This document shows positions 37,401-46,238 of a DNA stretch of 64,000 nt, piece after piece. Source of the DNA: Daejeonella sp. (GTDB taxonomy: Bacteria > Bacteroidota > Bacteroidia > Sphingobacteriales > Sphingobacteriaceae); assembly GCF_030684675.1 (NCBI RefSeq), contig NZ_JAUXXZ010000043.1:62001-126000 (forward strand). The letters run 5' to 3'. The position numbers and the translations under genes were made by a program. Numbering within the stretch: position 1 is the stretch's first letter; each line of letters starts with the position of its first letter. The notes beneath the pieces are model-generated. The model was not told the DNA's origin, searched no databases, and was given only the letters and a program-made list of their open reading frames with translations.

Positions 37401-39923
37401 ATAGGGTATTTCTTTAAACGGATTAGGCATAAACCGCTCTGCGTTGAGCTCAGCCCGGTTGATATATCCGTTAATTGCAAGGCCTTCTCCTGTTATGTAT
37501 ATCTCGCCCTGCACGCCTGCCGGCACTAATTGCATTTGCTGGTCAAGCACCAGCATGACTGTATTGGCTATTGGCTTTCCAATGGTTGCAGCTACCGACA
37601 GATCTGTGTTTAAAATCCCGCTTGAGCTTACAACACAGGCCTCAGTAAGGCCGTAGTTGTCGATTACTGTAAAGGGCAGCAGCGCGGTGGGTCTCCGTCG
37701 CATTTTGTCGCCACCAATCAGCACATATCTCAGATGCATCTTAGCCGGCCAATCCAGCGCAAACATTAACTCAGCAAGTGGAGTTGGCCAAAAACAGACA
37801 GTGATGTTTTGCTCAATTACTTCTCTCTGTAGAGCCTGCACATCAAGTAAAAGTTCCCGGTTCAGAATATGAAGAGCAGCCCCGGCGAAAAGCGTGGGCC
37901 ATATTTCCCAAACACTTGCATCGAATGATATCCCGGCAACTTGTGTGCAGTGATCTGCAGTAGTGACACCAAAAGATGTATTGTGCCAATGAACCAAATT
38001 TTGGAGCGCCTTATGATGTATAGCCACCCCCTTGGGCTTCCCGGTGGACCCCGAAGTGTAAATTACATAAGCCGGGTCAGTAGGCTGGATATAAATTACA
38101 GGTGCATATTCGGGGTATGACTCCAGGTTTATATCCTGCAGGCAAATAACAGGCAACACATCTGATTGAATCGAATGGTCATGATTAGTGAGCAATACGG
38201 TCGCGCCAGAATCGCCCAGTATAAATTCCCTGTGCTCAGTTGGGTGGGCAACATCGATTGCAAGGTAAGCACATCCCGCTTTCAATACCGCTAAAAAACA
38301 AACAATCATCTCAGGTGAACGCTCCATGCAAACAGCAATGATCTTACCCTTGGTAACATTCTTTAACAAAAATTGACTTAACCGGTTAGATTGCTGGTCC
38401 AATTCAGCATAGTTGAGGCGGTATTGATTATGAAAGATGGCGGGCGAATGTGGGGTTTCAAGAGCCCTTTGGCGAATCATCTCGACGACTGTAATGCCGG
38501 GGTAGGTCTGTAAAGTTGAATTCCACTTTAGAACCTCCTTACGCTCCTCCTGGGTTATGAAACTATATTTTGAGATAACCTTTTGAGGGTCTTTTATAAC
38601 GGCATCTATTAACCTGCAAAAATGCACGGCCATGCGTTCGATGGTCGCACGATGAAACAAATCAGTATTGAATTGAAAAGTTCCGTGTAAGCCATCAGCT
38701 GTGGCAGTAATACCGGCTGTCAGATCATATTTTGTAGTATTATTTTGAACTGTAATCGGCGTCAGTAACAAACCACCAAAGGCGCTGCCTTCGGTTGCGC
38801 CGACTTGCATAGTAAACATTGTCTGGAACAATGGGTTGCGGCTAGCGTCTCGTCTTACGCCTAACTCGTCAAGCAGTTTCTCAAAGGGTACGTCCTGGTT
38901 GTCATACACTTTCATTGCATCGCTTTTAACCTCTTTAAGGAAGTCAAAAAAGCTATCATCGGCATCCGGCTTAAGTCTGAATACGACAATATTCACCAAA
39001 AATCCAATCAGCGATTCCCATTCGTTTCTGTTCCTGTTGGCAACTACTGATCCTATCAACATATCGTCTTGCAGGGTATACCTGGATAGCAATACGCTAA
39101 ATACAGCGAGCATGGTCATGTACAATGTGGCACCAGCTTGATCTGCTATTTGTTTAAGACGCCTGTGTTGTTCTTCTGGTATAAAGAAGGATACGGAGTC
39201 GCCGGAAAAGGTTTGCACCGGACCTCGGGGATTGTCTAACAAAAAGTTAACACTTTCCGGCGCACCATGCAGAAACTCTTTCCAAAAGTCAAGCTGGTCT
39301 TGCATAGCGCCTGCTTCAAACTGCTCCCGCTGCCAAATGGTATAATCGGCATACTGGAAAGGCAACTCCGGCAAAGGAACCGGTAAATCTTGCATTATTG
39401 CATCATAAGCGATCTGCAATTCGCGGGCAAACACACCTACCGACCAACCATCTGAGATGATGTGATGAAAGCAAAAACTTAAGACATGCTTTTCTGCCGA
39501 GCACCTTATCACTTTTATGCGAAACAAAGGGCCTTTTTCAATGTCGAAAACGAATCTGCTTTCTTCAAGGCAAATAGCGTTAATCCTATCTTCCGATAAT
39601 GGCACTAAAGCCAGGTCTTCAACTTCTATTTCAACTATTGTGTTTGGATGTACTACCTGTACCGCTTTATCCTGGATAAGTTCAAATGTTGTACGAAAAG
39701 TTTCATGTCTGTTCACCAGAAATTGTATGGCGCTTTTGAATACCGAAATTTCAAATGTCCCCCCGACATAAAAAGCCCCATAAATATTAAACGCACTTCC
39801 CACATCCTCCATCTGCTGGATAACCCATAACCGCTGTTGCGCAAATGACAGCGGAAAGGCATAGATATCATGGTCAGCACCGGAGTGCTGATTATCCAGT
39901 ATAGATGGGTTGGGCTGCTTCAA
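31371..39923 (-). CDS. NRPS-D: C-A-T-E-C-A-T-TE, terminal two modules (Leu, then Gly)
   Basis: Domains by residue: C (22-460, HHIISDG at 153-159), A (475-965), T (S1008), E (1059-1490, HHLIIDS at 1189-1195), C (1519-1955, HHLVMDG at 1660-1666), A (1980-2480), T (S2525), and a type I TE (about 2580-2850, Ser 2654 in AGHSLGG, D2680, H2828). By eye, the pocket residues of the first A domain are D,A,W,F,L,G,N,V,V, the classical Leu code; the second are D,I,L,Q,I,G,V,I,W, the Gly code. The E domain makes the Leu D-configured, and the next C has the DCL-type opening (IYPLAPMHSGMLFH). In the E domain the EGHGRE motif reads ESLGRH. The TE would release or cyclise the heptapeptide. It starts 5 bases after NRPS-C. 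Confidence 0.95.
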   Translation of the reverse strand: MKQPNPSILDNQHSGADHDIYAFPLSFAQQRLWVIQQMEDVGSAFNIYGAFYVGGTFEISVFKSAIQFLVNRHETFRTTFELIQDKAVQVVHPNTIVEIEVEDLALVPLSEDRINAICLEESRFVFDIEKGPLFRIKVIRCSAEKHVLSFCFHHIISDGWSVGVFARELQIAYDAIMQDLPVPLPELPFQYADYTIWQREQFEAGAMQDQLDFWKEFLHGAPESVNFLLDNPRGPVQTFSGDSVSFFIPEEQHRRLKQIADQAGATLYMTMLAVFSVLLSRYTLQDDMLIGSVVANRNRNEWESLIGFLVNIVVFRLKPDADDSFFDFLKEVKSDAMKVYDNQDVPFEKLLDELGVRRDASRNPLFQTMFTMQVGATEGSAFGGLLLTPITVQNNTTKYDLTAGITATADGLHGTFQFNTDLFHRATIERMAVHFCRLIDAVIKDPQKVISKYSFITQEERKEVLKWNSTLQTYPGITVVEMIRQRALETPHSPAIFHNQYRLNYAELDQQSNRLSQFLLKNVTKGKIIAVCMERSPEMIVCFLAVLKAGCAYLAIDVAHPTEHREFILGDSGATVLLTNHDHSIQSDVLPVICLQDINLESYPEYAPVIYIQPTDPAYVIYTSGSTGKPKGVAIHHKALQNLVHWHNTSFGVTTADHCTQVAGISFDASVWEIWPTLFAGAALHILNRELLLDVQALQREVIEQNITVCFWPTPLAELMFALDWPAKMHLRYVLIGGDKMRRRPTALLPFTVIDNYGLTEACVVSSSGILNTDLSVAATIGKPIANTVMLVLDQQMQLVPAGVQGEIYITGEGLAINGYINRAELNAERFMPNPFKEIPYSQLYKTGDIGTYTPEGDIRYFGRIDRQVKIRGHRIEIPEVEAGILLVPGVTTCAVIVKTRNDGANQLVAFVVMEPTPNELRAELQKILPGNMVPSLIVKLPVLPITNNGKIDYKYLQEHEETESDAEPVKHEPASAYESDLIDIWQQVLGVTDVGLDDNFFELGGDSINTIQVASMARRMNMVLSSKHIFLHQTIRQLSAEISSSEVIISSDNDDSASFALHPIQQWFFEQQAPNNNHFNHSMVVDTQPGSNAELLQQSFYQLAEHHDILRLRFYNNGNTITQAYDNDKWRDNFVTHRLAGSEQDYAIIQTLAVEAQTSLDIFDDKLYRIIFFDRGPYQLGKLVFVFHHLIIDSFSWRVLLSDFYSLYQQQNTIGSFKPLIQTHSYKKYINYLNDIVKSPEYSKNINYWFDQWDSDAGSLPYDLADQSNTFGETKTVTAILGKDTTDELVKNMQRIYRTGVNTILIAALIKTIADWKQQNSVGITLESLGRHEQEFDIDLSRTVGWFTAMYPLYFDLPDSDWSALIKLVKEKLMQVPGNGVYFGMGRYISHSQQLKSLPSPQISFNYHGNSSDRAGHKEWNVSGDNYGQQICGSFPRQHLLDVTCAIENEQLVVNWIYNPAIHNRKTVDMLAAAFNTNVTDIVSTHADVKQIYYTPSDFPSAAISQADLDEILIGRRYDFANIYPLAPMHSGMLFHSVYHGKQSNAYFVQMSLLLEGSLNATALLNSWNATLNNHDALKTSFIWQNIANPLQVVFNDVVIPWQYSDISHLTDEELVSESILKLQQEHEDEGFAFDQAPLMRLHLVKKSDRVHELIWSYHHLVMDGWSMPIVLKEVFSRYRNAVRGSNETFIKPAPFFNYIKWLNQQDTNTAVEFWRSELGDIDEPTFFKADMHVTDDQSFIYGEEKVLIKEQSHSAINKLLKKNKVTLNAFFQALWSIIICSYTDKDEAIFGATVSGRPPAIAGIEGMVGVFINTIPIRIRVQEDADFFNWVHEVQLKQSAREEYSYLPLAEIQKLSGLTGNTALFDTILIIENYPGLTSDEDSDTGLQVSINRGYERIEIPLCVIVTSNENLNIKISYDAGRYSPGFINGLLSHFESSIEAILKIETPLINEISLLPASAIDQLLYGLNNIPWQLPEDTVIDLFEAQAFNNPQRVAVSDELCTTLTYVELNASIRQVAAYIVKNAANNRPIAVLMERSVAMMVTLLAVMKAGHAYIPLDPSFPAERIRVMLADGQPGMVITNIESSGDSLIADIQLVYYDDIFKLPCEDQVRFLRIKPTDSAYIIYTSGSTGRPKGVEISHSSLTNFLLSFKQSLNFTAEHRLLALTTISFDIAALELYLPLICGAQVLLASSETAREPYRLVDTINSFQPDFIQATPATWSMLTEAGWYGASFLSLIIGGEALPVKIAAALVNNCREIINVYGPTETTIWSSYHTMQRDVLYAGSFITIGKPIANTTFYILNKKRRLVPFGQTGELYIGGKGLAKGYYNNPIETGKRFVNHTFENGTAERLYQTGDMVRYLPSGDLEYISRTDNQIKIRGFRIELGDIEAAIMQYPGVHQAVCIAQKDESNGFSSIAGFVVKHQEVALKIDALKVYLQQALPYYMIPAALHIVDKFPHTPNNKIDRNELLKLDMGFKTGAEANAKITSRTLTEMEVLNIWEEVFKSSNISVKDNFFDIGGHSILAVKLMSRVQSQFGRDCSIAMLMQNPTIEELASAIELNNGNDCGLLIPLKKGGDKAPILLIPGEGGSIVYFNRLAKYLATGHPVYGLQFPGLDGVSEVATSIEELANLFTDIISRNFGNKPIILAGHSLGGKVAFELACALSLEKTLSKLIILDTIAPVHHTVESENQVSDAAWLCKTIQRMGELSNVPLSITEKQLTVLLPEQQMEEVKRLLADANLIPKHFDTGRVQSFLSVLKSSQQMVYKPSVYPNFNIHLFKAANNETYIAQVPLSENILSSFRKEDYCWRSLTSGNVTVKLISGDHGSILNEPNVQLLAKEFNRLINT

Positions 39924-39928
39924 TTTTT

Positions 39929-42900
39929 TTATATTTTATATTGCTGCCTGGACACCCGTTCAATAGTTATTGGTTCGGATGCCGTAGGTTTAAGTTCAGC
40001 TACGAGCATGTCTAATCCTGCAGCCATAGCAGATAACCCACTGTTGTCAAAAAAGAAACTTACTGGAACATCTAAACTGTATGTTTCCGCCACCCTCGAT
40101 CGTAATTTGATAACAAGCAAGGAGTGCCCGCCCAAATCAAAAAAATCATCGTTCTTTTTAACCGTTACGTGTGTCAGCAGGCTGCTCCACAAGCCGGCAA
40201 GCTTTTTTTCTGCTGGTGTAAATTTATCTGCATCACACAAAGGCTTTTCCGCGCTATACCATTCTGAAGCTTGCTGCCCCAAGGCTTTGAAGTCGGTTTT
40301 GTAGTGCTCTGTGACAGGTATACTAGGCAGACGGAAGAGCGCAGCAGGCACCATATATGCAGGAAGTTTCAAATTGAGGAATGTTTTCAGTTCTTCCTCA
40401 ATGGAGACAGAGGGTTCCGCGGAGACATAAAAACCAAATAGGATATTGTCCGCACCGAATTCATTGCTGCAAATAACAGCAGCGTCAGAAATGTCCGGGT
40501 GTTTCATTAGGCAGGACTCTACCTCAGCAAGTTCTATACGATGACCTCTAATTTTCACCTGTCTGTCCACTCGCTCCAGAAATTTTATTTCGCCTGTGTC
40601 GGTATAAGTACCGATGTCGCCCGTTTTATAAAGAGTTGGGTAAGGTATCGCTGCAAATGGATTAGGGATAAACCGCTCATGATTAAGTTTTGGCTGGTTG
40701 TTGTATCCGTTTAAAGTCAATCCGTCACCCGCAATACAGATTTCGCCATACACACCTGCTGGAACCAGCTGCAAATGATTATCGAGTATTAATACGCAGT
40801 TGTTAGCGATAGGTCGGCCAATTGTCGCTGGCTCATCCGGGTTTGTGGATACAACGCCACTAATGTTCACCACACAGGATTCGGCCAAGCCATAGTTGTC
40901 TATTATTGTGAAAGGCAGTTGCCGGTCTGGCTTTTGCCTTAATTTATCGCCACCAATGTGCACATATCGTAAAGGCATATTTGCTGGCCAGTCGAGCGCA
41001 AACATTAGTTCGGCCAGCGGAGTTGGCCAAAAACAAACGCTGAACTTTTGCTCGATGACTTTTCTTTGTAAAGCCTTTATATCCAGAAGCAATTCTTTAT
41101 TGATTATATGCAATGCAGCACCTGCAATCAGCGGCGGCCATATCTCAAAAATGCTTGCATCAAAAGATATACTTGCTACCTGGGTACAGTGATCAATTGC
41201 GGTAATGTTAAAAGTAGAGTTATGCCATTGAACCAGGTTTTGCAAGGCCTTGTGGTGAATTGTCGTCCCCTTTGGACGTCCTGTGGAGCCTGAAGTATAT
41301 ATCACATATGCAGCGTCAGTAGGTTGCACATTCACTATATGTTCGCCCGGGAGGTACCCAGCAAAAGAAACATCTTCTAGTGTAATAATGCGTAAGCCAT
41401 CGTTTAACCTCCCCTTATTGGCAGCATCGGCAAGAACTAAAACGGCCTCACTATCTTCAAGCAAGAAGTTGATATGGTCGTCCGGATGGGAAATGTCAAG
41501 AGCAAGATAAGCGCACCCTGCCTTAAGAATTGCTAAAAAGCAGACGATCATCTGTGGCGACCGATCCATATAAACGGCTATAACACTTGCCTTACTAACC
41601 TGCTGAAGCAGATGGTGACTTAAGCAATTAGACTGATCCTCCAGTTCGGCGTAAGTGAGAATATTGGTCCCTGAAACAAGGGCTGCCGACTGCGGAGATC
41701 TTAACGCCTGTTGCGTGATCATCGCGGCAACCGAATCTGCAGGGTAATTTTGTTGCGTAGCATTCCAATCGCCAAGTATTAGGTTTTGTTCCGCATCGGT
41801 AACAAGACTAATATCTTTCAACGGTACCAAAGGCTTAGTAATCACCTGGTTAAGCAGATGTTCGAAATGCGCGCAAAAGCGCTTCATATCATCCTCGTCA
41901 AAAAGATCGGCGTTGTATTCGATATAGCCTTGTAAACGGGGCTTATCATCAATCGAAAACACAATGTCAAACTTAGCCTGCCTTTCATGAACTGGTATAT
42001 CCTGAATGGTGATACCATCAAATTCCAGTTTCTGACCTCCTTCATTGTGAACCGCAAAAAACGTCTGGAACATAGGGGCATAATCTTTTTCCCTTTCAAT
42101 ATTAAGCTCTTTTACCAATTCCTCAAATGGTATATCCTGGTGTGCAAAGGCCTCTATAGTTTCATTTTTTACATGATCAACAAGATCCTTAAACGTGTAG
42201 CTATCATTAAAGCTAGTGCGAAGTACAAGCGTATTCACAAAAAAGCCTATCAGGTTTTCTACTTCTTTATAGTTACGATTGGCCACGGGCGTTCCCACCT
42301 GTAGGTCAAATGCACCTGTGTATTTGTGCAAAAGAAGCGCGAATACCGAATAAAGTGTCATGAACATGCTCGACTGTTCTTTGATGCTGAATTGTCGAAC
42401 ATTGATGGATAACTCCTCGGGCAGTGTAAATGGTATCACACCGCCTCTGTGGCTTTTGATATCTGCACGTTTTTTGGCAAATGGAAGGCTCATAGACGGG
42501 GTGATTCCCTCGAGCTTCTTTCTCCAAAACGCAATCTGCAAGGGACCTGTTTGTGCTATCAACTGTGCCTGCCAATGGGCAAAGTCGGCATAGCTGAATT
42601 TATTTTCTTTAAATTCTGGTTGGCGTCCTGCGGCAATAGCGTTATAACATGCAATAAGTTCATTGGTAAAAATATTGGCCGACCATTCATCCATAATAAT
42701 ATGATGTATATTAAGGAAAAGGTAGCTCGTATTGATATCTGCTTTAATCAACTTGGCGGTAAGCAGCGGTCCTGTCTCCAGGTTAAAAACATGGGTCCGT
42801 TCGACTGACCCTATTTCTTCTAGCTTCGCCTCCAATGCATCAGCTGTTAGTGATGACAAGTCGTAGGCTGAGAAGTAATCGATAAATGGTTGCTCTTTTA

Positions 42901-45900
42901 CAATTTGTAAAAGAATATCTTCTTCAGAGCTGAAAACAGTGCGTAAAATAGCATGACGCTTGCACAAATAGTCGAAGCTTTGTTTGAGCGCTTGTGCATC
43001 AATAAATCCCGAAAGCTTCATTGTAACGGGCATATTGTACATGGTATTACCCGGATTTAACAAGTGTAGAAACCAGAGACGCTTTTGTGCATAGGACATC
43101 TGAACTGGAGTATCCGCCGCAATTTTTTTAAACGTCGGCATTTTTCGAGGCCTTATGCCATCATTGTCAATGTACTCCTGCAAACCCTTGATGGTTGGAT
43201 ACCTAAATAAGTCCCTCAGCTGAACCTCAATATTCAGCGCTTCCCGGATGCGGGAAATTAATTGCATGGCCAGCAATGAATGACCTCCCACCTCAAAGAA
43301 GTTATCATGAATACCAATGTTGGTGATAGACAATACTTCTTGCCAGATAGAGGTTAGCACAATTTGGGTTGGATTTTGTGCGGTGTCCCTATGATCGGGT
43401 TGCTGCAAGCGATAATCGATAGCAAGTAGTGCCTTGGTGTCGAGCTTGCCATTTTGATTTACTGGAATGTTGTTCACCCTGACAATGAAAGTCGGCACCA
43501 TATAATCGGGCAGCAAACCCGAAATATGTTGCACAAGGCTAGCTCGAGGTATATCATTACCGCTCTTTGTGGTGAAATAAGCAATGAGTATATTGCCACC
43601 TTGGTTATCCTTATCAGTCAACACAACCGCTTTATCAATCCCGACGAACGAAGTGATACATTCGGCTATTTCACCTGGCTCAATCCTGTGTCCGCGTATC
43701 TTAACCTGGAAGTCTTTGCGACCCAAGTATTCAATTTTTCCATCAGGAAGCCACCTGCCAATATCCCCAGTTCTATAAGCAATGCCGGAATCCCAGGGGT
43801 CATTTATAAATCTTTCTGCAGTTAAATCGGAAGCATTCAAGTATCCTGCGCCTACGCCCTTCCCACCTATCAATATCTCGCCCGGAATACCGATGGGGCT
43901 TAGCGCTCCGGCTCCATCTGTTATATAAGCTCTTATATTTGACAACGGCTTGCCTAAATAAATCCTGTCAGTATCAGTTCCCAGGATACCTGTAAGACAT
44001 CCAACTGTAGTTTCAGTCGGCCCATAATGGTTTACCAGGCGGGCCAGCGGCGCTTTTTTCCTAATGATGTCTACGTGGGTTTTTGTCAGCGCCTCTCCTC
44101 CGCTTACTACAAGCTGAATTTTGGTCGACACTACATCCAAATTATCGAGCATCAAAATGTGTGACGGGGTAAGCTTTATGGAATCTATACCGGTTTCTTC
44201 ACTAAAGCATTTGGTTAACACCTCGTCTAAGTGATGTTCCTCGCTAAACACGAAAAGAGTTTTACCGTTCATTAGTGAACCAAATATCCCGGTGAGGGTA
44301 AAATCAAATGTTATGGTGGTGAAAAAAACGAAGTTGCCGACAAGCTTTTCGCGGCGTATCGCGAGCGTATAGTTCACTGCGTTGCTATGGGTCAGCAAAC
44401 AGGCTTTTGGCTTTCCTGTGGAGCCCGAAGTAAATATCACATAGGCTATATCATCTGGTGATAGTGCAGGGTTCTGGAGGGTGCTATCAAGAGGTATAGC
44501 AACATTGGGATCTGTGTCTATGAATATTTGCTGAATACTCCCGGAGGGAATGAGTGATGTAAGTTTTTGCTGCATCAGTACTTTGCGGGCACTGGTCACT
44601 TCAAGCATTATGGCTATTCTTTCAGCCGGGTACATTACTGACAAAGGTAAATAAGCGGCACCAGCCTTTAAGATACCGAGTATACCAATGATAGTGTAAG
44701 CGGATCTTTCTGTTAATAAGCCTATGATATCACCTGTCATGACATCGCGTGTTAGCAGATAGCTGGCAACTCCATTGGATAAGTGATCGATCTCCCGGTA
44801 GGTATATTGTTTTTCACCATCAACAACCGCAATGTTTTGAGGCGAGAGTTGTGCCTGCTTTTGGAACAGTTGGTGAAGGAGGAATTCGCTGTCTGACAGG
44901 TAGTATTGTGGATGGTTAAAGTTATCCAGGATCAGCGAGACTTCCTCATTGCTTATCACCGGAAGCCCGTCTAAATGTTCCTCTTTTTCACCCAAAAGTT
45001 TATCGAGGATATTTAGATACTGAGACGTAAAAAAGTCAATGTAAACTTCATCATAACTCTTGGTGTTGAACGAGAAATTTAATGTTAATGAGTTGTTAGA
45101 CCGGTTGTACAACCCTTGTAGCGCCAGGTCGTGATCCTGGAACGAGTCAAAAGATGTTTGTGCGTAAAAACACACTTCGCCGTTTTGAAGTGTACTGCTT
45201 GTCTCTTCCAGATCGAACAAGAATGGCATATGATCAATAGGAAGGCCTTTTTCATCTGCAAATTGTAAGGCATTATAAAAAAGTTGCCATTTATAAGAAT
45301 TCTCTTTTTCGGTGCTGATGGCGTTCAGCAATTGTTTAAAAGTGACATTGGAGGCAGTATCAATAACCAATGGAATGAACTGATCGAGGAAGCCATACAA
45401 CGTTTGTACCTCATCGGCAATACGCCCGTTTGCTTTTATGCCAATAGGTATGACCTCAAAGTCACATAATTTACGCAGCAGAATACTATAGGCAGACAGT
45501 AGGAAGGTATATAGATCAGTTTGGTTATTTTTACAGAATTGCTGGATTTTAGATGTAACTGAAGATAAAACAGCTACGCTTTTAACAACATAAACAGGTA
45601 GAAGTTGCCCATTCGGTTTTGCATAAGGGATGTTGACCGGTGTACAGGTTTTGATTACTCGGTTCCAATAGGCACGTCCTTGTTCTGCTTCTTCCATTAA
45701 AACATCATTTTGCCATTCAGAAAAATCAATGAACTGAATCCCATCAACACCATAATCAACGCTTTGCGGATTACTGTAGGCACTACAAAGTGCTTCGAAA
45801 AAGATCCTGTATGATGTTTTGTCGAAACTCAAAGCAGGTAAGTAAAATTCAAGTTTTAAAAGTTGTGGCGTTTCGCTGATTAGAAATAATGAGAACGGCT

Positions 45901-46234
45901 GTCCATTATTGTATGCTGAATTCGCTATTTCTAGCCTCTGAGATGAGTTTAACGTGGTTTGCAAAAGTTGAGGCATGGTTTGCGATGTTACCTGCGTTAC
46001 AGGTACTTCAAGTCCATCATACTGTTCATAAACCAGCCTGAAAGTTTCGTTTTTGCAGGTACAGGCATGAATGGCATCTACTAATTTTGAGATGTTAATA
46101 TTACTGCTGATATATATATTCCACACCGATATTTCGGGCAAATTTTTATTGACAAGGTATCGCCAGGCTCTTTTTTGTTGGATGGCAATGTGGTAACTGG
46201 TTGTGGTTGGTGGTTTAGGATTCATTTTAGACAA
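39929..46234 (-). CDS. NRPS-C: degenerate C-like (interface) domain-A(Asp)-T-C-A-T
   Basis: Domains by residue: a condensation-superfamily domain (12-430) whose HHxxxDG motif is replaced by LPALSFD (132-138); A (455-945); T (S986); C (1040-1480, HHIIMDE at 1177-1183, Gly replaced by Glu); A (1497-1990); T (S2038). The first A pocket reads D,F,T,K,V,G,H,V,G by eye, close to the Asp code DLTKVGHIG. The second reads D,A,F,F,H,G,N,V,V, a Leu code with two changes. The first domain cannot be a normal condensation catalyst; it resembles the interface domains that recruit Asp beta-hydroxylases. The working C for this Asp module is then the last domain of NRPS-B. The gene follows the dioxygenase by 4 bases. 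Confidence 0.93.
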   Translation of the reverse strand: MSKMNPKPPTTTSYHIAIQQKRAWRYLVNKNLPEISVWNIYISSNINISKLVDAIHACTCKNETFRLVYEQYDGLEVPVTQVTSQTMPQLLQTTLNSSQRLEIANSAYNNGQPFSLFLISETPQLLKLEFYLPALSFDKTSYRIFFEALCSAYSNPQSVDYGVDGIQFIDFSEWQNDVLMEEAEQGRAYWNRVIKTCTPVNIPYAKPNGQLLPVYVVKSVAVLSSVTSKIQQFCKNNQTDLYTFLLSAYSILLRKLCDFEVIPIGIKANGRIADEVQTLYGFLDQFIPLVIDTASNVTFKQLLNAISTEKENSYKWQLFYNALQFADEKGLPIDHMPFLFDLEETSSTLQNGEVCFYAQTSFDSFQDHDLALQGLYNRSNNSLTLNFSFNTKSYDEVYIDFFTSQYLNILDKLLGEKEEHLDGLPVISNEEVSLILDNFNHPQYYLSDSEFLLHQLFQKQAQLSPQNIAVVDGEKQYTYREIDHLSNGVASYLLTRDVMTGDIIGLLTERSAYTIIGILGILKAGAAYLPLSVMYPAERIAIMLEVTSARKVLMQQKLTSLIPSGSIQQIFIDTDPNVAIPLDSTLQNPALSPDDIAYVIFTSGSTGKPKACLLTHSNAVNYTLAIRREKLVGNFVFFTTITFDFTLTGIFGSLMNGKTLFVFSEEHHLDEVLTKCFSEETGIDSIKLTPSHILMLDNLDVVSTKIQLVVSGGEALTKTHVDIIRKKAPLARLVNHYGPTETTVGCLTGILGTDTDRIYLGKPLSNIRAYITDGAGALSPIGIPGEILIGGKGVGAGYLNASDLTAERFINDPWDSGIAYRTGDIGRWLPDGKIEYLGRKDFQVKIRGHRIEPGEIAECITSFVGIDKAVVLTDKDNQGGNILIAYFTTKSGNDIPRASLVQHISGLLPDYMVPTFIVRVNNIPVNQNGKLDTKALLAIDYRLQQPDHRDTAQNPTQIVLTSIWQEVLSITNIGIHDNFFEVGGHSLLAMQLISRIREALNIEVQLRDLFRYPTIKGLQEYIDNDGIRPRKMPTFKKIAADTPVQMSYAQKRLWFLHLLNPGNTMYNMPVTMKLSGFIDAQALKQSFDYLCKRHAILRTVFSSEEDILLQIVKEQPFIDYFSAYDLSSLTADALEAKLEEIGSVERTHVFNLETGPLLTAKLIKADINTSYLFLNIHHIIMDEWSANIFTNELIACYNAIAAGRQPEFKENKFSYADFAHWQAQLIAQTGPLQIAFWRKKLEGITPSMSLPFAKKRADIKSHRGGVIPFTLPEELSINVRQFSIKEQSSMFMTLYSVFALLLHKYTGAFDLQVGTPVANRNYKEVENLIGFFVNTLVLRTSFNDSYTFKDLVDHVKNETIEAFAHQDIPFEELVKELNIEREKDYAPMFQTFFAVHNEGGQKLEFDGITIQDIPVHERQAKFDIVFSIDDKPRLQGYIEYNADLFDEDDMKRFCAHFEHLLNQVITKPLVPLKDISLVTDAEQNLILGDWNATQQNYPADSVAAMITQQALRSPQSAALVSGTNILTYAELEDQSNCLSHHLLQQVSKASVIAVYMDRSPQMIVCFLAILKAGCAYLALDISHPDDHINFLLEDSEAVLVLADAANKGRLNDGLRIITLEDVSFAGYLPGEHIVNVQPTDAAYVIYTSGSTGRPKGTTIHHKALQNLVQWHNSTFNITAIDHCTQVASISFDASIFEIWPPLIAGAALHIINKELLLDIKALQRKVIEQKFSVCFWPTPLAELMFALDWPANMPLRYVHIGGDKLRQKPDRQLPFTIIDNYGLAESCVVNISGVVSTNPDEPATIGRPIANNCVLILDNHLQLVPAGVYGEICIAGDGLTLNGYNNQPKLNHERFIPNPFAAIPYPTLYKTGDIGTYTDTGEIKFLERVDRQVKIRGHRIELAEVESCLMKHPDISDAAVICSNEFGADNILFGFYVSAEPSVSIEEELKTFLNLKLPAYMVPAALFRLPSIPVTEHYKTDFKALGQQASEWYSAEKPLCDADKFTPAEKKLAGLWSSLLTHVTVKKNDDFFDLGGHSLLVIKLRSRVAETYSLDVPVSFFFDNSGLSAMAAGLDMLVAELKPTASEPITIERVSRQQYKI
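44945..46201 (-). other. Interface-type (condensation-like, HHxxxDG-less) domain of NRPS-C
   Basis: Residues 12-430 of NRPS-C have the length and fold pattern of a condensation domain (a chloramphenicol-acetyltransferase-like pair, with a second-half RIADEVQTLYGFLDQFIPL region similar to the GxFVNxLxLR segment). At the catalytic site, where HHxxxDG is expected, it reads LPALSFD, so both His and the Gly are gone. It follows a true C domain on the previous protein and precedes an Asp-type A domain, with a SyrP-like hydroxylase gene next door. This is the arrangement described for interface domains in hydroxyaspartate siderophore NRPSs. Confidence 0.65.
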
Positions 46235-46238
46235 AAAC

